From Takakia lepidozioides (Eukaryota; Streptophyta; Takakiopsida; Takakiales; Takakiaceae), in contig CM060731.1 in the NCBI GenBank assembly GCA_030704615.1, forward strand, positions 55,856,756-55,920,755: a stretch of DNA of 64,000 nt. The letters are read 5' to 3'. A program made the position numbers and the translations under genes. The notes under the pieces are model-generated. The model worked only from the letters and a program-made list of their open reading frames with translations. It ran no database searches and was not told the origin of the DNA. This document shows, one piece after another, positions 19,712 to 29,619 of this stretch. Numbering within the stretch: the stretch's first letter is position 1; every line of letters starts with the position of its first letter.

Positions 19712-21661
19712 TTATCCAGAATGAACAGGCTGCCTTGCGATGTCCTGGCTGATTACAATAGTAACATAGCTCTTCACCATTGGGTCCTCGCCCTTGGTCT
19801 GGTCTTGGATTATTTCTATAATCCTGATTCCCGGGCTGGTAATTCCCCCTTGGATTACCCTGATAGTTGCCTCTGGAATTTCCTTGGTAATTCCCTCTTG
19901 ATTACCTCTCCCTTCCATGCCATTGTTATAACCACCAGACCTACCATAGTGGTCCTGATCATTGCTTCTTCTTGGCTGGGGCTGCACCTGATGCACCCTC
20001 ACTTGCCTAGGTTCTCTTGCAGCTGTCCTTCTGTTGTAGTAACAATTCTCAGTAGAATGGTTATCCATTTTACAGATAGTACAGTGTTTCTCCTTCATGT
20101 GGCATTCTGTAGTGGTATGGCCTTCATTCTGGCACTTTGCACACCATACACCCTTCCTCCAATGTGTTGCAGCCTCTGTGGCATACTTCTTCAAGATTTC
20201 TTCCAATCTTTTCTCATAGTTATCCCTCTTCAACTTTTCCTTTCTCTTACTCTTTCTTTTTAGTTCTTGCTCTTCTTCTTCATCTGACTCATCTTCAGAG
20301 TCCTCATCTTCCTTTTTCTCTCTCCTGAGCATTCCCAATTGCTCAATTCTGTTTGCAGTTTCAAATGCCTCCTCCACTGTATTATGGGGTAACATATCCA
20401 CTTTCTTCTGCAACTCTGGTCTTAGTCCACTCACAAACCAAGTCTTCTGTAAACCGGGTGCTGGTACTGCAGCCAGCTTTTTCATCATCAATTCCATCTT
20501 CTCCATATACTCTTCAACAGTTTCATGCTTCTTCTGCTTCAGCTGTTGTAAACTTCCATACACTTCATCCTCAGTTTTACTTGTCCTGAACCTATTTCGA
20601 AATGCTGTATTCAAGCCATTCCAGGTTAGGAAATGATTATCAGGGAATCTTGCATACCATTCACTTGCTTTCTTGATAAGTGAACAAGGAAACAGTCTCA
20701 TCTTGGCATCATCGCCATTCTCATTGTTCACTATACACATGTGCTCAAATTGGCTAATGTGTACATCGGGATCCCCTTTTCCTGAATATATTGGAAAGGG
20801 TGGTTTTGCCCGTGTTGGTTGTAACGCCATCTGTGGCCCTACCTTCTGCCCACTGACAGGTGCTGGCACCCTTGCTGGTGCTGGTCCTTCTGGACCTGTT
20901 GTTTTTGTGGTGGATCTTCCACCAAGTGGTGGCCCTTGAGCACTCCCTGCTTCTGGCCCCACGATATTCACAGTATTCCCAGCTTCAGTTGCACTACTTC
21001 CCACACTCCCTGTCCCCCCAGAGCCAGATCCAGGCAGCCCGCCTGATCCCCCTGAGCCGACACCTTCGTTGGCCTGTGATCCAAGTGCTCCACTTGATCC
21101 AGGTCCAACGGGTTGGGATGTCCTGGTTGTAGTCTCAACCTCAGCTGTTGGGTCTACTTCTTCATATTCTTCCTCTTCTAATTTCTTCTCTCTGTTTTCA
21201 TCCTCCAAGTTCTGCCCTTGGGTTTCTTCTTCACTCATGTAACTCAACTGTAATGGTGTTGGAGAGTCTGAACTCTCCGTTGGCTCTGCCACATCCTCAT
21301 CTCCTTCTTCATCTTCTGCTTCAGAAACTGGAGTTCCTGCTTTTGGTGTTCCATGCCAACTCTTATCAAAGATTTCTGTCAAGTCTTTTATCCAAGGATG
21401 TACCTCAGATCTTTCACCTCGTGATTGATCTTCTTCCTGTACCAATTCCCTTAATCTTTCTTGCAAAGAAACAGAAGGAGTGGCATCCAACTCTAGTTCT
21501 TCCGGTATAGGTGATGCACTTTTTGATCTTGATGGTGTGAGAGGTCCAGATGATTCCCCTATGTCTATTCCTCTCTCCCAAAGATATGGATAATTAGCTT
21601 TCAGATAGCTTTCTCTTTTTGATGAATATCTTTGTCGTCTAGCTTCTCTTTCATCACTCAT
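19712..21661 (-). pseudogene. Gag of element B, 649-aa frame
   Basis: Starts MSDEREARRQRYSSKRESYL, 21 bases after the ORF0 stop. Residues 1-180 are charged and acidic; 180-260 are Gly/Ser-rich; about 270-450 is the capsid-like retrotransposon gag domain (PIYSGKGDPDVHISQFEHMC; KASEWYARFPDNHF). Then come an acidic-basic stretch and two CX2CX4HX4C knuckles (CAKCQNEGHTTTEC, CTICKMDNHSTENC). A third knuckle (CYYCNQPGHRKAAC in element A) is lost from this frame because one base is missing near 19899, so the last 55 residues are out of frame. Apart from that single event the ORF is open. Confidence 0.88.
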
Positions 21662-21682
21662 GTCCCATGTCTTTCATTTCTT

Positions 21683-22378
21683 TTAATGTGGCAATAACCA
21701 AAACTCTCTTCTGTAATATCTCTCGTATATGCCTGGATTTCTTTCAAGCTTCAATGCACCCTTGGCTATACTTGAAGTCTCCGTTACCATATAACCATAT
21801 GGCAAACAAGTCTGAAAAGCTGTTCTTGGTGTGAGTTTGATCCACAAAATATCCTTTGGAATCCAATTCTTTACCAGTACAAGCTCTTCATGCATATGAG
21901 TATAAACATTCACCTTTCTTTCTTCCCAACCTTCAAACTCTACTCGTTTAATGGATAGCAACGCTATCACATAAACTAATGTTGGTAACCAACGTGCTCT
22001 TCCTCTACAGGCTACCTGATAAATCTTTATCACTCCTTTCTCCAGACCCCATTCTGGATCAGCATCATGCACCCGTTTAAGAATATTTTCTTTACATCCG
22101 TCTGGCAATTCCAAGAACCTTTGAAAGAATTGTTTGGACAATCTTTCTTCCTTCGTTCCACAGGGAATTTGATTCACTTCAAATTCTTTAATGGTCCAAC
22201 CACCATGATCCCACCAGATGCCTGTCACATCTGGTTGTTCATGTCCCAGGTCCCCAGTATGGTCGCCAAATGTCGCGCGGCTTTTACTCACCCATCCCTT
22301 CGCTATCCGAGGCGGAAACTCCAAGATAGAAGAGTTGGAAATCTCTAAGTACTCAGCCCGCGCAGAACAATCAGTCAT
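21683..22378 (-). CDS. ORF0: 231-aa protein upstream of gag, starting inside the LTR
   Basis: Intact ORF between 5' LTR and gag. The first 36 codons lie in the LTR and the frame runs through the LTR end and primer site (SKSRAT then FGDHTG). No known domain is recognised; the protein is compact, mixed alpha/beta-looking, rich in Trp and charged residues (TGIWWDHGGWTIKEFEVNQI; YQVACRGRARWLPTLVYV; LVLVKNWIPKDILWIKL) and has no membrane segment or signal peptide. The same length and nearly the same sequence is intact at 44660-45355, and partial copies lie at 1-155, 6910-7218 and 8401-8997. Ogre elements are known to have an extra ORF before gag; homology to it is not tested. Gag begins 21 bases downstream, so both ORFs share one transcript. 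Confidence 0.8.
   Translation of the reverse strand: MTDCSARAEYLEISNSSILEFPPRIAKGWVSKSRATFGDHTGDLGHEQPDVTGIWWDHGGWTIKEFEVNQIPCGTKEERLSKQFFQRFLELPDGCKENILKRVHDADPEWGLEKGVIKIYQVACRGRARWLPTLVYVIALLSIKRVEFEGWEERKVNVYTHMHEELVLVKNWIPKDILWIKLTPRTAFQTCLPYGYMVTETSSIAKGALKLERNPGIYERYYRREFWLLPH
22251..22268 (-). other. Primer binding site of element B
   Basis: TGGCGACCATACTGGGGA on the minus strand, separated by TT from the LTR end. tRNA-Arg-like by analogy with Ogre elements. It is also part of the ORF0 coding frame. Confidence 0.75.
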
Positions 22379-23398
22379 GACCTACAGCTAGTGTATCATG
22401 GGGGTGTTTCCTATTTGTTTCCTTTTCCGCATTCATCTTAGCTACCTTACCATTGATAATTAAGTATCAGTTTGCTTCATCAATTTATCGTTTTCCTTCA
22501 CTCCTCCATTCAATCCACAGCTTCACTCAGATCTCTCTACACAGTGTGATTGTATCGTATAAGTATCAGATTATGATTTATCAGGTATCAGGCCGAAGCC
22601 ATTGTGTCTCTATTCTCCTCTACAATATCCCTACAGCTTTGCATATAACAAGCATCTATTAATCCTCTTTCCTCCTTCATCGTGCTCACCGACTTCCGCT
22701 CCCGCCTGACTCCGAAGTCCTCCCCGAATAATGATAATAATGATCCCTTCATCATTCCCCGTTCTTCCCTTTATCCTCCTATCCGCGGTTCTAACCGTTT
22801 CCCTCTCTAACCGTCGTATATGAACTAACATGTTCCCTTCACTGGTGTTGTTCCCCACAGTCGTTCCCTGTCCTACTCTTCGTTCCCTATTATCGTGACA
22901 GCTGTGTCAAGCGGTGACTGGCTGTGTTTGGCTGTGTCGGGCTGTGACTGGCTGTGTGGCTGTGCCGGGCTGTGACTGGCTGTGTGGGCTGTGTCTGCTG
23001 TGACGACTGTGACGGGCTGTGTGGGCTGTGTGGGCTGTGACGACTATGACGGCTGTGTGGGCTGTGTCGACTGTGACGGCTGTGTGGGCTGTGTGGGCTG
23101 TGACGGCTGTGTGGGCTGTGACGACTGTGACGGGCTGTGTTGGCTGTGTGGGCTGTGACGGCTGTGTGGGCTGTGACTGCTGTGTCGACTGTGACGACTG
23201 TGACGGGCTGTGACGACTGTGTGGGCTGTGACGACTGTGTGGGCTGTGACTGCTGTGTCGGCTGTGTGGGCTATGTAACCCCCCTCTACAGTGCGCTGCT
23301 GTCACCCCTAAGGTTCCTGTTTGTCTCAGTCTGTGCAAAAATTAAGGGTACCCTACAGATCCCGTATAAGTGTCTAAGTCCCCTACCGTCCTCTAACA
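22271..23398 (-). repeat. 5' LTR of element B
   Basis: 1128 bp, starting TGTTAGAGG at 23398 and ending GCGCGACA at 22271 (minus strand). The 200-bp difference from the 3' LTR is due to the minisatellite. A possible TATA element (TTATATGC, near 22641-22648) lies about 370 bases before the LTR end, which would put transcription start upstream of the ORF0 ATG at 22378. Confidence 0.93.
22905..23278. repeat. GGCTGTG minisatellite in the 5' LTR
   Basis: About 370 bp of 9-10-bp units (GGCTGTGTG, GGCTGTGAC, GACTGTGAC) in higher-order groups. Long frames on both strands here are repeat artefacts (Thr/His/Ser- or Val/Trp/Cys-rich) and are not called as genes. Confidence 0.92.
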
Positions 23399-23808
23399 GT
23401 GGTATCATGCCCAAACTCCCCAGAGATGTCTTGCCCTACATGTGCCCTTGTATAAGACCTTGGGAACTGCCCAGGAACTTGCAATAGAGGTGTGTACTCT
23501 TCATTGACACCTAATTGATCCTCTGTTGAACAAAAGATGTCTTCTATGATCTCTCCTTCCTCATCAAGAAACAGATTCACAACGTTTGTACCAAGAGAGC
23601 TTACCCAATCGCACTCCATCCTTCTGCTGCTTTTCGATTCCCATTGTTCAAACATTTCACAGCATGAATCTTGCATTCCACATGTTCCCACTTGCAACCC
23701 CAGCCGGTGATTCTTTTCACTTCGGATCTGGTTCTGTCTTGATGGACATGCAGTGCAACACTCTACTTGCTGCCTTGTGTTGTTCAAGCTGAGAACTCGA
23801 GAAAGCAT
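23399..23808 (-). pseudogene. E2 ORF following gag-like domain
   Basis: About 135 aa with several Cys (VECCTACPSRQ; GTCGMQDSCCEM) and an acidic C-terminal part (LFLDEEGEIIEDIFCSTEDQ). Not a standard CCHC knuckle. The frame runs to FGHDTT at 23399 and continues at 10042 after element B is removed; the last codons shown beyond that (VRGR) are LTR sequence. Confidence 0.5.
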
Positions 23809-23826
23809 TGCATGGACTTCGCTGAT

Positions 23827-24264
23827 TTATTCTTTCTCCCTAAAGCACCTCTGTGACATGGTTTGGTGATCTGGTATAGGTTCATGATCAATAGAACTCA
23901 CAGGTGTGAACCTGTTGTGAGTGTCCTTCTCAATCAGAGACAATTTCTCTTCCATTCCTGTAGCAGGCTCCTCCACATTTGTGTCTATCCCATCAAACTT
24001 CCTTGCTAACATCACTTTACTCTTGCCTGATTGACCTTCTCCTCCAAATTTCAAGATTATGGCTACTTGAAAATCATGCCAGTTCATGGACCTTGGTTTT
24101 TGCATTCGATGCCAAGTGTCAGCCCGTGCCTTGAGGTTCAGCCTTGCCGATATGAATAACTTGTGCTCATCAAAGCTCCGTCTCTCACCATCCCTTTTCA
24201 GATTTTGTATCCAGCTGCAAACATCCTCATCTTTCTTTCCATAAAATGGAATGTTAGTCACCAT
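23827..24264 (-). pseudogene. Gag-like ORF of E2
   Basis: 145 aa beginning MVTNIPFYGKKDEDVCSWIQ, close to the pattern of retrotransposon gag domains (F-x-G, D-W/V-x2-W-I, then WHRMQKPRSMNWHDFQVAI with ILKF). It starts about 70 bases after the primer site, the usual gag position. It stops with TSQRCFREKE-like sequence and the protein family continues in a second frame at 23399-23808, so a frameshift probably separates them. No zinc knuckle is seen. Confidence 0.65.
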
Positions 24265-24343
24265 TGCTCGCTAATAACTCTCCTATCTTGCTACGCTGAT
24301 AACCTACATCTCTCAGATAAGATCCAGTCTAGCTCTGATACCA

Positions 24344-24872
24344 AAAGAAGGGGCGTGAATCCCCTTCTGGTTAATCCTAAATCTGTACTCCTCCTACTCG
24401 TCCCTGTTGAAGTATCAGGGCAAAGGAAAGGAGCGTTCTCTTTTCTGTCCAACCATCGTCATGAGGCTATATGGGTTTTTCCCTCAGGTTCGTTCGTGAT
24501 CAGAGTTTGCGGAATCCTCATCCACGCCGCAGCGGAAGAGAAGACATGGATGGGAGTCTTTGGTTTGTTCTTGCCCTCGGTTCTACTTCTATGCAACAGC
24601 CTGGCCCTATGCTCACTGCGCCAACAGTGTTGGCGCGATCTTTTCTGTGATGCAAGCAGCCCAATGGCAGCGGTGAATACGACCCTTAATGTGAACCCCC
24701 TTTGAGCAGTGACATGTCGGAAATCCCTTTTTGTAATGGTGACACAGATTTAGAGGGAGACAGCTCAGATCTTCATAAACTGCAGGGGCACTGGTTTTCC
24801 TTCAGGATTCATGCTTTCTTCATCTCAATCTCTCCAAGTTGGCCATCCCCCCATCAACCCCTTTTGCTGAGC

Positions 24873-24914
<42 letters not shown>

Positions 24915-26567
24915 TCTCGTCCGTTTCTCTATCTCTGTCTATGTCTACAGGCTCCTTACTTCTTCACATACAGCCCATCTATCACGTAATGCAAATGCAC
25001 ACTCCGCCAGGCATCCAGTGCAGCCAGCCTTGAAGTCATCCTTGGTCTCACAAGGCAAAACCATCCCTTTCATCAGTCTCTCTATCTCTCTCTCTCTTCT
25101 CTCCGTCAATACTCAACCCTTCACACTACCCTTTTCTTTTAAAAGATCCCATTTCCCAAAACAGCTCTCATCCCTTCTTCAGATTCAACCTGAATACCCC
25201 AACATCTCTCTTTTCCTTTCAACAAAAGGGCTTAAGTCGTTCATATCCTGATACAATGCTGAAATCACACCTTATCCCTTTTGTGTTTTCATACAGTTCC
25301 AACTAACCCTCAATTATCTCTCCAAGCAAACAAGCTATATCTACATTGGGTCCAGTGTATCACTACCCCCCAGCAGCATTGTGTGCAGGTTTACAACACT
25401 GAAACAAGAACAAGAATGAAGACAACAATGACCATTCTGTTTTCTGTGACAACAGTCTCTCTCTCTCTCTCTTCACTCATTTTTCTTACTGACACTACGA
25501 CAACAGGTGTATCCATTCCTTCCATGTTCTGGTTTGAAGTCCAGAGTCTCCATTCCATTTCCAAAAACCTTTCCTCTATCACATGTCTCCACCCTTTCCT
25601 TTCAACAAAAAGGGCAGTCCTAAATCTACCAAAAGCGATTTCTAAGTCCACCAAAAGAAGAATCCACAGTCTACCAACTTATCTGTTTTTATCCTCCACT
25701 GAAGCGGTGGGTCAGCCTGCCAAGATGGCACCTCGCCATTGCCTATCAGCAGCCACCACAACCTTTTCTCCTTGTCTTGATTCCAGAGTTTATCATGCCA
25801 TGATGTCTCCTCATCATCCTATGGAGCATCCTGTGGTTTGCCAACTAAATTGCTCTATTCTTCTATGCATGTAGCTCTTTAAGAACTGAAATGGACCTAT
25901 AGCAAGAAGACAAAAAAACAGCTAGAAGCCTGATTACAGATAACCTGTGTTGCCATCCAGCCAGCACTCCACATGCCTTATCGCCTCCATTGATTGTGCT
26001 CAGATTCTCTTCCTTGTGCTTCTGGCAGGTGGCCGTTCTCCTTGCTTGCTCATCTGCCCATAACTGTCATCTTCAAGACAGTGGCGGCAGCGGTGGTGCG
26101 CCGCTCTCCTTACATGCTCCTATCTCCATGAATTGATCATCACAACGAGAAAGACGGCACCGCTTCCCTTTACACAGAATACCAAGCAGAGGCACTTAAT
26201 GCTGCCCTCTAAACCAAGCGAAGTCCCACAGCGCAGGTACAACCTCTCAACACAGACTGCCCTGTCAACACCACAGCTCGCGGCAGCTGCCACGAATCGC
26301 CCGTCATCTTCCTCTTCGTTCTTCCTTCCTCGCGATTTTTAGGTTGAGCATCAGTGACGAAAACGTTCATCGCATGGATGAAAAATGCATGGTCACGACT
26401 TAGCCATTTTTATTTTGGCAACGCATGAGTACAGTATGCCCACAAAATTACCTGTATGGAGGGATATATCCCTCTTGCAGTTGGTATCAGGGCCCTCCCA
26501 TTATAGTGATGCAGGGTCTTAACGGTGAAGCCAAAATGTAATGTCACTCCCGTGCATTCACACTACA
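24344..26567 (-). repeat. 5' LTR of E2 (2.2 kb)
   Basis: On the minus strand it begins TGTAGTGTGAATGC at 26567 and ends next to the primer site at 24343. The start block (about 230 bp), the ACAGGTTATCTGTAA block near 25950 and the last 250 bp align with the solo LTR at 3659-5800, though diverged. Its last bases (CCCCTTCTTT) lack the TCACACTACA end of the solo LTR, so the exact LTR end here is altered or deleted. No coding capacity is convincing. A hairpin of AGAAGGGG/CCCCTTCT type sits at the end. Confidence 0.7.
24876..24908. repeat. (CT)n microsatellite
   Basis: About 33 bases of uninterrupted CT, within the E2 LTR; shorter CT runs occur at 25077-25100 and 25456-25475. Confidence 0.95.
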
Positions 26568-27232
26568 CACCCGTTGAATGTATTCCGTTAGAGCTGCTAT
26601 TGCTTTCGGACCTGTTGGACTGTGTTTTGCGTGCTCACGATTTTTTTTTCATTCTGTTTTTTAATGGGGTGTGTAATGTAGCTATATGCAACGTGCATGC
26701 CAAATTTGGGAGCGATCAAAATTCATTTGGACCCAAAACCACAGTTTCTTCCTTGTTTTGCACTCCAAAACTTGATTTGTGTTCTACTTCATGCACTCTT
26801 CAAAGGAGAGTTTTGCAATAGTGGGCGAAGAGAAAACTTTGCTTTTGGGGCATTTTTTATTGGTCCAAATTTTGGCGGGGGAGTAGCAGTGGGATGCTGG
26901 AAGCCGCAGAACAAATTTGAGCCAAAAACAAAATTGATACATGCTAGAAACCCCCAATGAAAGGCAGTGCAAACCTATTTATTGGCTTAAAATAAATTTA
27001 AATTCAATTAAATTGTGGAATGGCTTGAGGGAGGAGCGCGTCGATGGGGAGGCAAATGATTTATTTGTCTGTTGTGTCTCCGCACATGTGTCGCACACAT
27101 GTTCAAGCACATGCGGGCAAAAGAGGGGCTTCAACCACATCCGTTCAATGGGTGCAATAGCCGTGCACGCATTGCAGCATTTCTTTTTCGCAATGAACAA
27201 AAACCAGATGACAACTGAATGCCTCATTGGCC
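26568..27232. other. Unassigned, AT-rich
   Basis: No gene or known repeat is supported. Short ORFs on both strands lack any recognisable motif. Confidence 0.4.
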
Positions 27233-27520
27233 CATTGAACGAATTTTATTGATCTCATATTACTCTGGGCCTCTTACATGGCACATTGAACATTGTGGCC
27301 AAGCGAACCAAAATCATTTCGATGGCCAACCATCCGTTGAGCCATCGAATGAATTTCGATTGATCTGATATTAGTCCGGGACCTGATACATTGTATGTTA
27401 AACATAATGGCACAGATTGAAAGCAAACAAAAATCATTTGGATGGGTAACCATTCAATCGCCCATTGAATGAATGGGGTTTCATCTTCGATTATACTGGG
27501 ACCTGTTACATGGTATGCCC
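27233..27520. repeat. Tandem repeat, unit about 115-120 bp, 2.5 copies
   Basis: Copies begin near 27233, 27345 and 27462, each with CATTGAATGAAT-like sequence, then ACTGGGACCTGTTACATGGT-like sequence, and (in the first two) AAAATCATTTGGATGG and ACCATTCAATCGCCC. A weaker partial copy precedes at 27190. The 121-aa minus-strand ORF here (27255-27620) is a by-product of the repeat. Confidence 0.75.
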
Positions 27521-27529
27521 TCTGAAGCT

Positions 27530-27825
27530 CTTTTTGTAGTGTCTCATGCCTCGTAATGCGGTGCTTCTCTATGTCCACTTTATCCAATATATTAATTTTC
27601 TCCACCTGGAACAGATCCATATATGTGTGCAGAAATCCTTAAAAAAATAAATGACCATCTCAACTTTTAATAACCCTCATCCCCAGCTTCCAGTTTTGAT
27701 GGTCATTTGGTTTTTTAAGTTACATACGCATGTGTGGATATGTTCAAGATGGAAGATATTAACATTGGAAAAATAAGAGTTGGAGAAGCACCTCATTACG
27801 AAGCAAGAGACATTACATAAGACCT
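27530..27825. repeat. Inverted repeat, arms about 95 bp
   Basis: Left arm about 27530-27625 (GTCTCATGCCTCGTAATGCG ... GTGCTTCTC) is the diverged reverse complement of the right arm about 27733-27825 (GAGAAGCACCTCATTACGAA ... GAGAC). The loop is about 107 bp. Confidence 0.65.
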
Positions 27826-27964
27826 CAGCATGTTGAACATCTGGATGAAGAACCTTGCCCATCGTCGCTTCAAAGTTCTAGCGCTTCTGAAATGATCACA
27901 TGTTTGTTGGTAGAAGCAGATCTCGTAGGCCACATTGATCTCGTACCCATCGAAGACTCCCGTA

Positions 27965-28054
27965 GGCCACATGGAACGGTTCATGTGATACATTTTCACA
28001 AATGCGATGTGATACATTTGTGAAATGGTATCACATCAACCGTTTAATGTGGCC
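27965..28054. repeat. Short inverted repeat
   Basis: Arms GGCCACATGGAACGGTTCAT and its diverged complement (AACCGTTTAATGTGGCC), about 28 bp each, separated by a spacer that contains a second palindrome (ATTTTCACAAATG / CATTTGTGAAAT). Confidence 0.7.
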
Positions 28055-28153
28055 AATGCACGTCTTCCGCACCATGGCGGAAAGGTTCGCCACTTGAAAG
28101 CACAAACACAAATAATCCGTGCAAACAATCTCAAGAATCATATGTACTGCAAG

Positions 28154-28475
28154 GTGTTTCATACTGCCGATGGTCATGTAGCTGAATTATTTAGGAATCG
28201 TTTTGCTACTCCCATGCCAACAACATCAGGTCCACTGCGACTGCCATATTCCGAATTCCGTATCAGCCACCACGGACATGAAACCAGGAACTTCGCACAA
28301 AATCTCCAATTCATTCAATTTATGGTGGGCCATGGCTGCAGCCTGCAAGCTGGCCGGGGTGGCTGATACGTCCGTTTGAACATGACAGTCTCAGAGGACG
28401 TTGACATGGGAATAACAAAAAGATTACTACAGAATTCAGCTAGAGGAACAACAATAGCATGAAACATGTCGCGGC
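28154..28475. repeat. Inverted repeat, arms about 110 bp
   Basis: Left arm 28154-28272 (TGTTTCATACTGCCGATGG ... GTATCAGCCACC) and right arm about 28368-28475, its diverged complement, with a loop of about 95 bp. The 156-aa minus-strand ORF across the right arm is not a supported gene. Confidence 0.65.
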
Positions 28476-28799
28476 CCTTTGCCTTGAGGGCAGGGGGGCG
28501 GGACACGAGAGGGGCTGCCCTTGTGGTGGGGGCGGTGGCAACAATAGATGTGGAGGTTGAAGCACCCTTGAGTGCCCAAAGGCACTCAAGGAGGCGCCTG
28601 GCCATCCACGTGGCGAGGTGCCACGGATCAGGAAAAACGAAACAAATGGGATGGGGGGAGGTGGTTTTGAACCCTTGACCTCTCCCGTGTGGGTGCACGT
28701 GGCAAGGTGCGACTGGCCAGTCGCGCCGCGCTGACACGTGGCGAGGCACCACTGGCCTGTCGCGCCTTTTCAAGCATAATGCCATTTTTTTTTGGAGGG

Positions 28800-29010
28800 T
28801 GTAGTGTGAATGCAGGGGAGTGACATTACATTTTTGTTTTACCGTTAAGACCCTGCATCACTACAACGGGAGTGCCCGGGTACAACTGCAGGAGGGATAT
28901 ATCCCTGCATACAGGTAATTTCATGGGCATACTGTGCTTATACTTTGCCAGGATAAAAATGGCTAAGTCATAACCATGCGTATTTTCATCCGTGGGATGA
29001 ATGGATTACA
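28800..29010 (+). repeat. E2-family LTR start fragment
   Basis: TGTAGTGTGAATGCAGGGG followed by about 200 bp matching the starts of the LTRs at 3659 and 26567, including GAGGGATATATCCCTGCATA (a hairpin) and the ATGGCTAAGTCA block. Homology stops at about 29010, right before a kinase-like ORF. Confidence 0.75.
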
Positions 29011-29013
29011 TCC

Positions 29014-29538
29014 ATGGCACTGGTGTGCATCATGGATACTGTCTACAAGAACGGTGTCCTGCACAACGACTTGTCCCCCGACAACATCTTGTTGCATTTT
29101 TCAGATGGCACCGAGGAGATGAAGATTGGGGTGTGTGATTGGGGCTTAGCCACCCCATTGGGCATACGCAAAGCCTCGCCGTACCAGTTTGAAAACCAAG
29201 ACAAGCTGGACCGGGAACTCACGAAAAGATGGTGGGTGGAAAAAGATATTGCATCGGTTTTCAATGCGAATGCCACCCCCCCCCCCCCTCCCCCCCCCTA
29301 GGACATGACGTCAAAGGCCTTTGCCGATGGGAAGATAGCGGTACGAATAAATGGCGGTGCTCATTATGATCAAAGTATGTTCCAGGACCAATTTACGGGA
29401 GGTTGTTGGCATTCAATGCTACAAAGGTTGTACGACAACAACAAGAATGAGAGAGTCACATTAGCCCATGTAGTACTTCAGTTCATGGGCAAGCCATTCA
29501 ATTGGCCTGAGCCGAAAGACGTATATAGGACGGAGTAG
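29014..29538 (+). pseudogene. Protein-kinase-like fragment
   Basis: The first ORF (29014-29301) carries a kinase catalytic loop GVLHNDLSPDNILLHF, with HND in place of HRD but the Asp and the loop Asn present, followed after 20 residues by CDWGLA, a DWG variant of the Mg-binding DFG. The N-lobe is absent. A poly-C tract (29277-29299) disrupts the frame; the C-lobe-like continuation is in a second ORF at 29305-29538 (DQFTGGCWHSMLQRLYDNNK). About one third of a kinase domain upstream is missing. It adjoins an LTR start fragment, so it may be captured or simply interrupted. Confidence 0.6.
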
Positions 29539-29619
29539 ACCATAGTCTTGTAGATATGAGATTTCTGGCGGTACAATGGTTGTTTTATGAAGACATAACT
29601 CAATTTTGATCGTGCATCT

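Larger units (their letters stand above)
10048..23398 (-). mobile_element. Element B: complete 13.35-kb Ty3/gypsy element with extra ORFs
   Basis: LTRs at both ends (5' LTR 22271-23398, 3' LTR 10048-10974), each starting TGTTAGAGG and ending GCGCGACA on the minus strand. A 5-bp target duplication GTGGT lies at 10043-10047 and 23399-23403. Primer site 22251-22268; purine tract just before the 3' LTR. Order on the minus strand: ORF0, gag, protease, RT, RNase H, integrase, a 514-aa ORF and an 807-aa ORF. The D-G-G protease, tRNA-Arg-like primer and extra ORFs point to the Ogre/Tat/Athila side of Ty3/gypsy. At least four single-base indels break gag-pol, so it is not autonomous, while ORF0 and both downstream ORFs are open. 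Confidence 0.95.
23399..24343 (-). mobile_element. E2 retroelement: primer site, leader and Gag-like ORFs
   Basis: Upstream half of the E2 internal region on the minus strand. The primer site TGGTATCAGAGC (24332-24343) complements the 3' end of initiator tRNA-Met as in many plant LTR elements and sits just after the LTR. Two ORFs follow (23827-24264 and 23399-23808). The region is interrupted at 23399 by element B and resumes at 10047. Confidence 0.8.

Noticed and set aside
27255-27620. 121-aa minus-strand ORF with internal similarity
   Set aside because: The similarity is just the 115-120-bp tandem repeat read in frame.
28315-28785. 156-aa minus-strand ORF
   Set aside because: It overlaps one arm of an inverted repeat and repeated CACGTGGC words; composition is Pro/Arg-biased with no motif.
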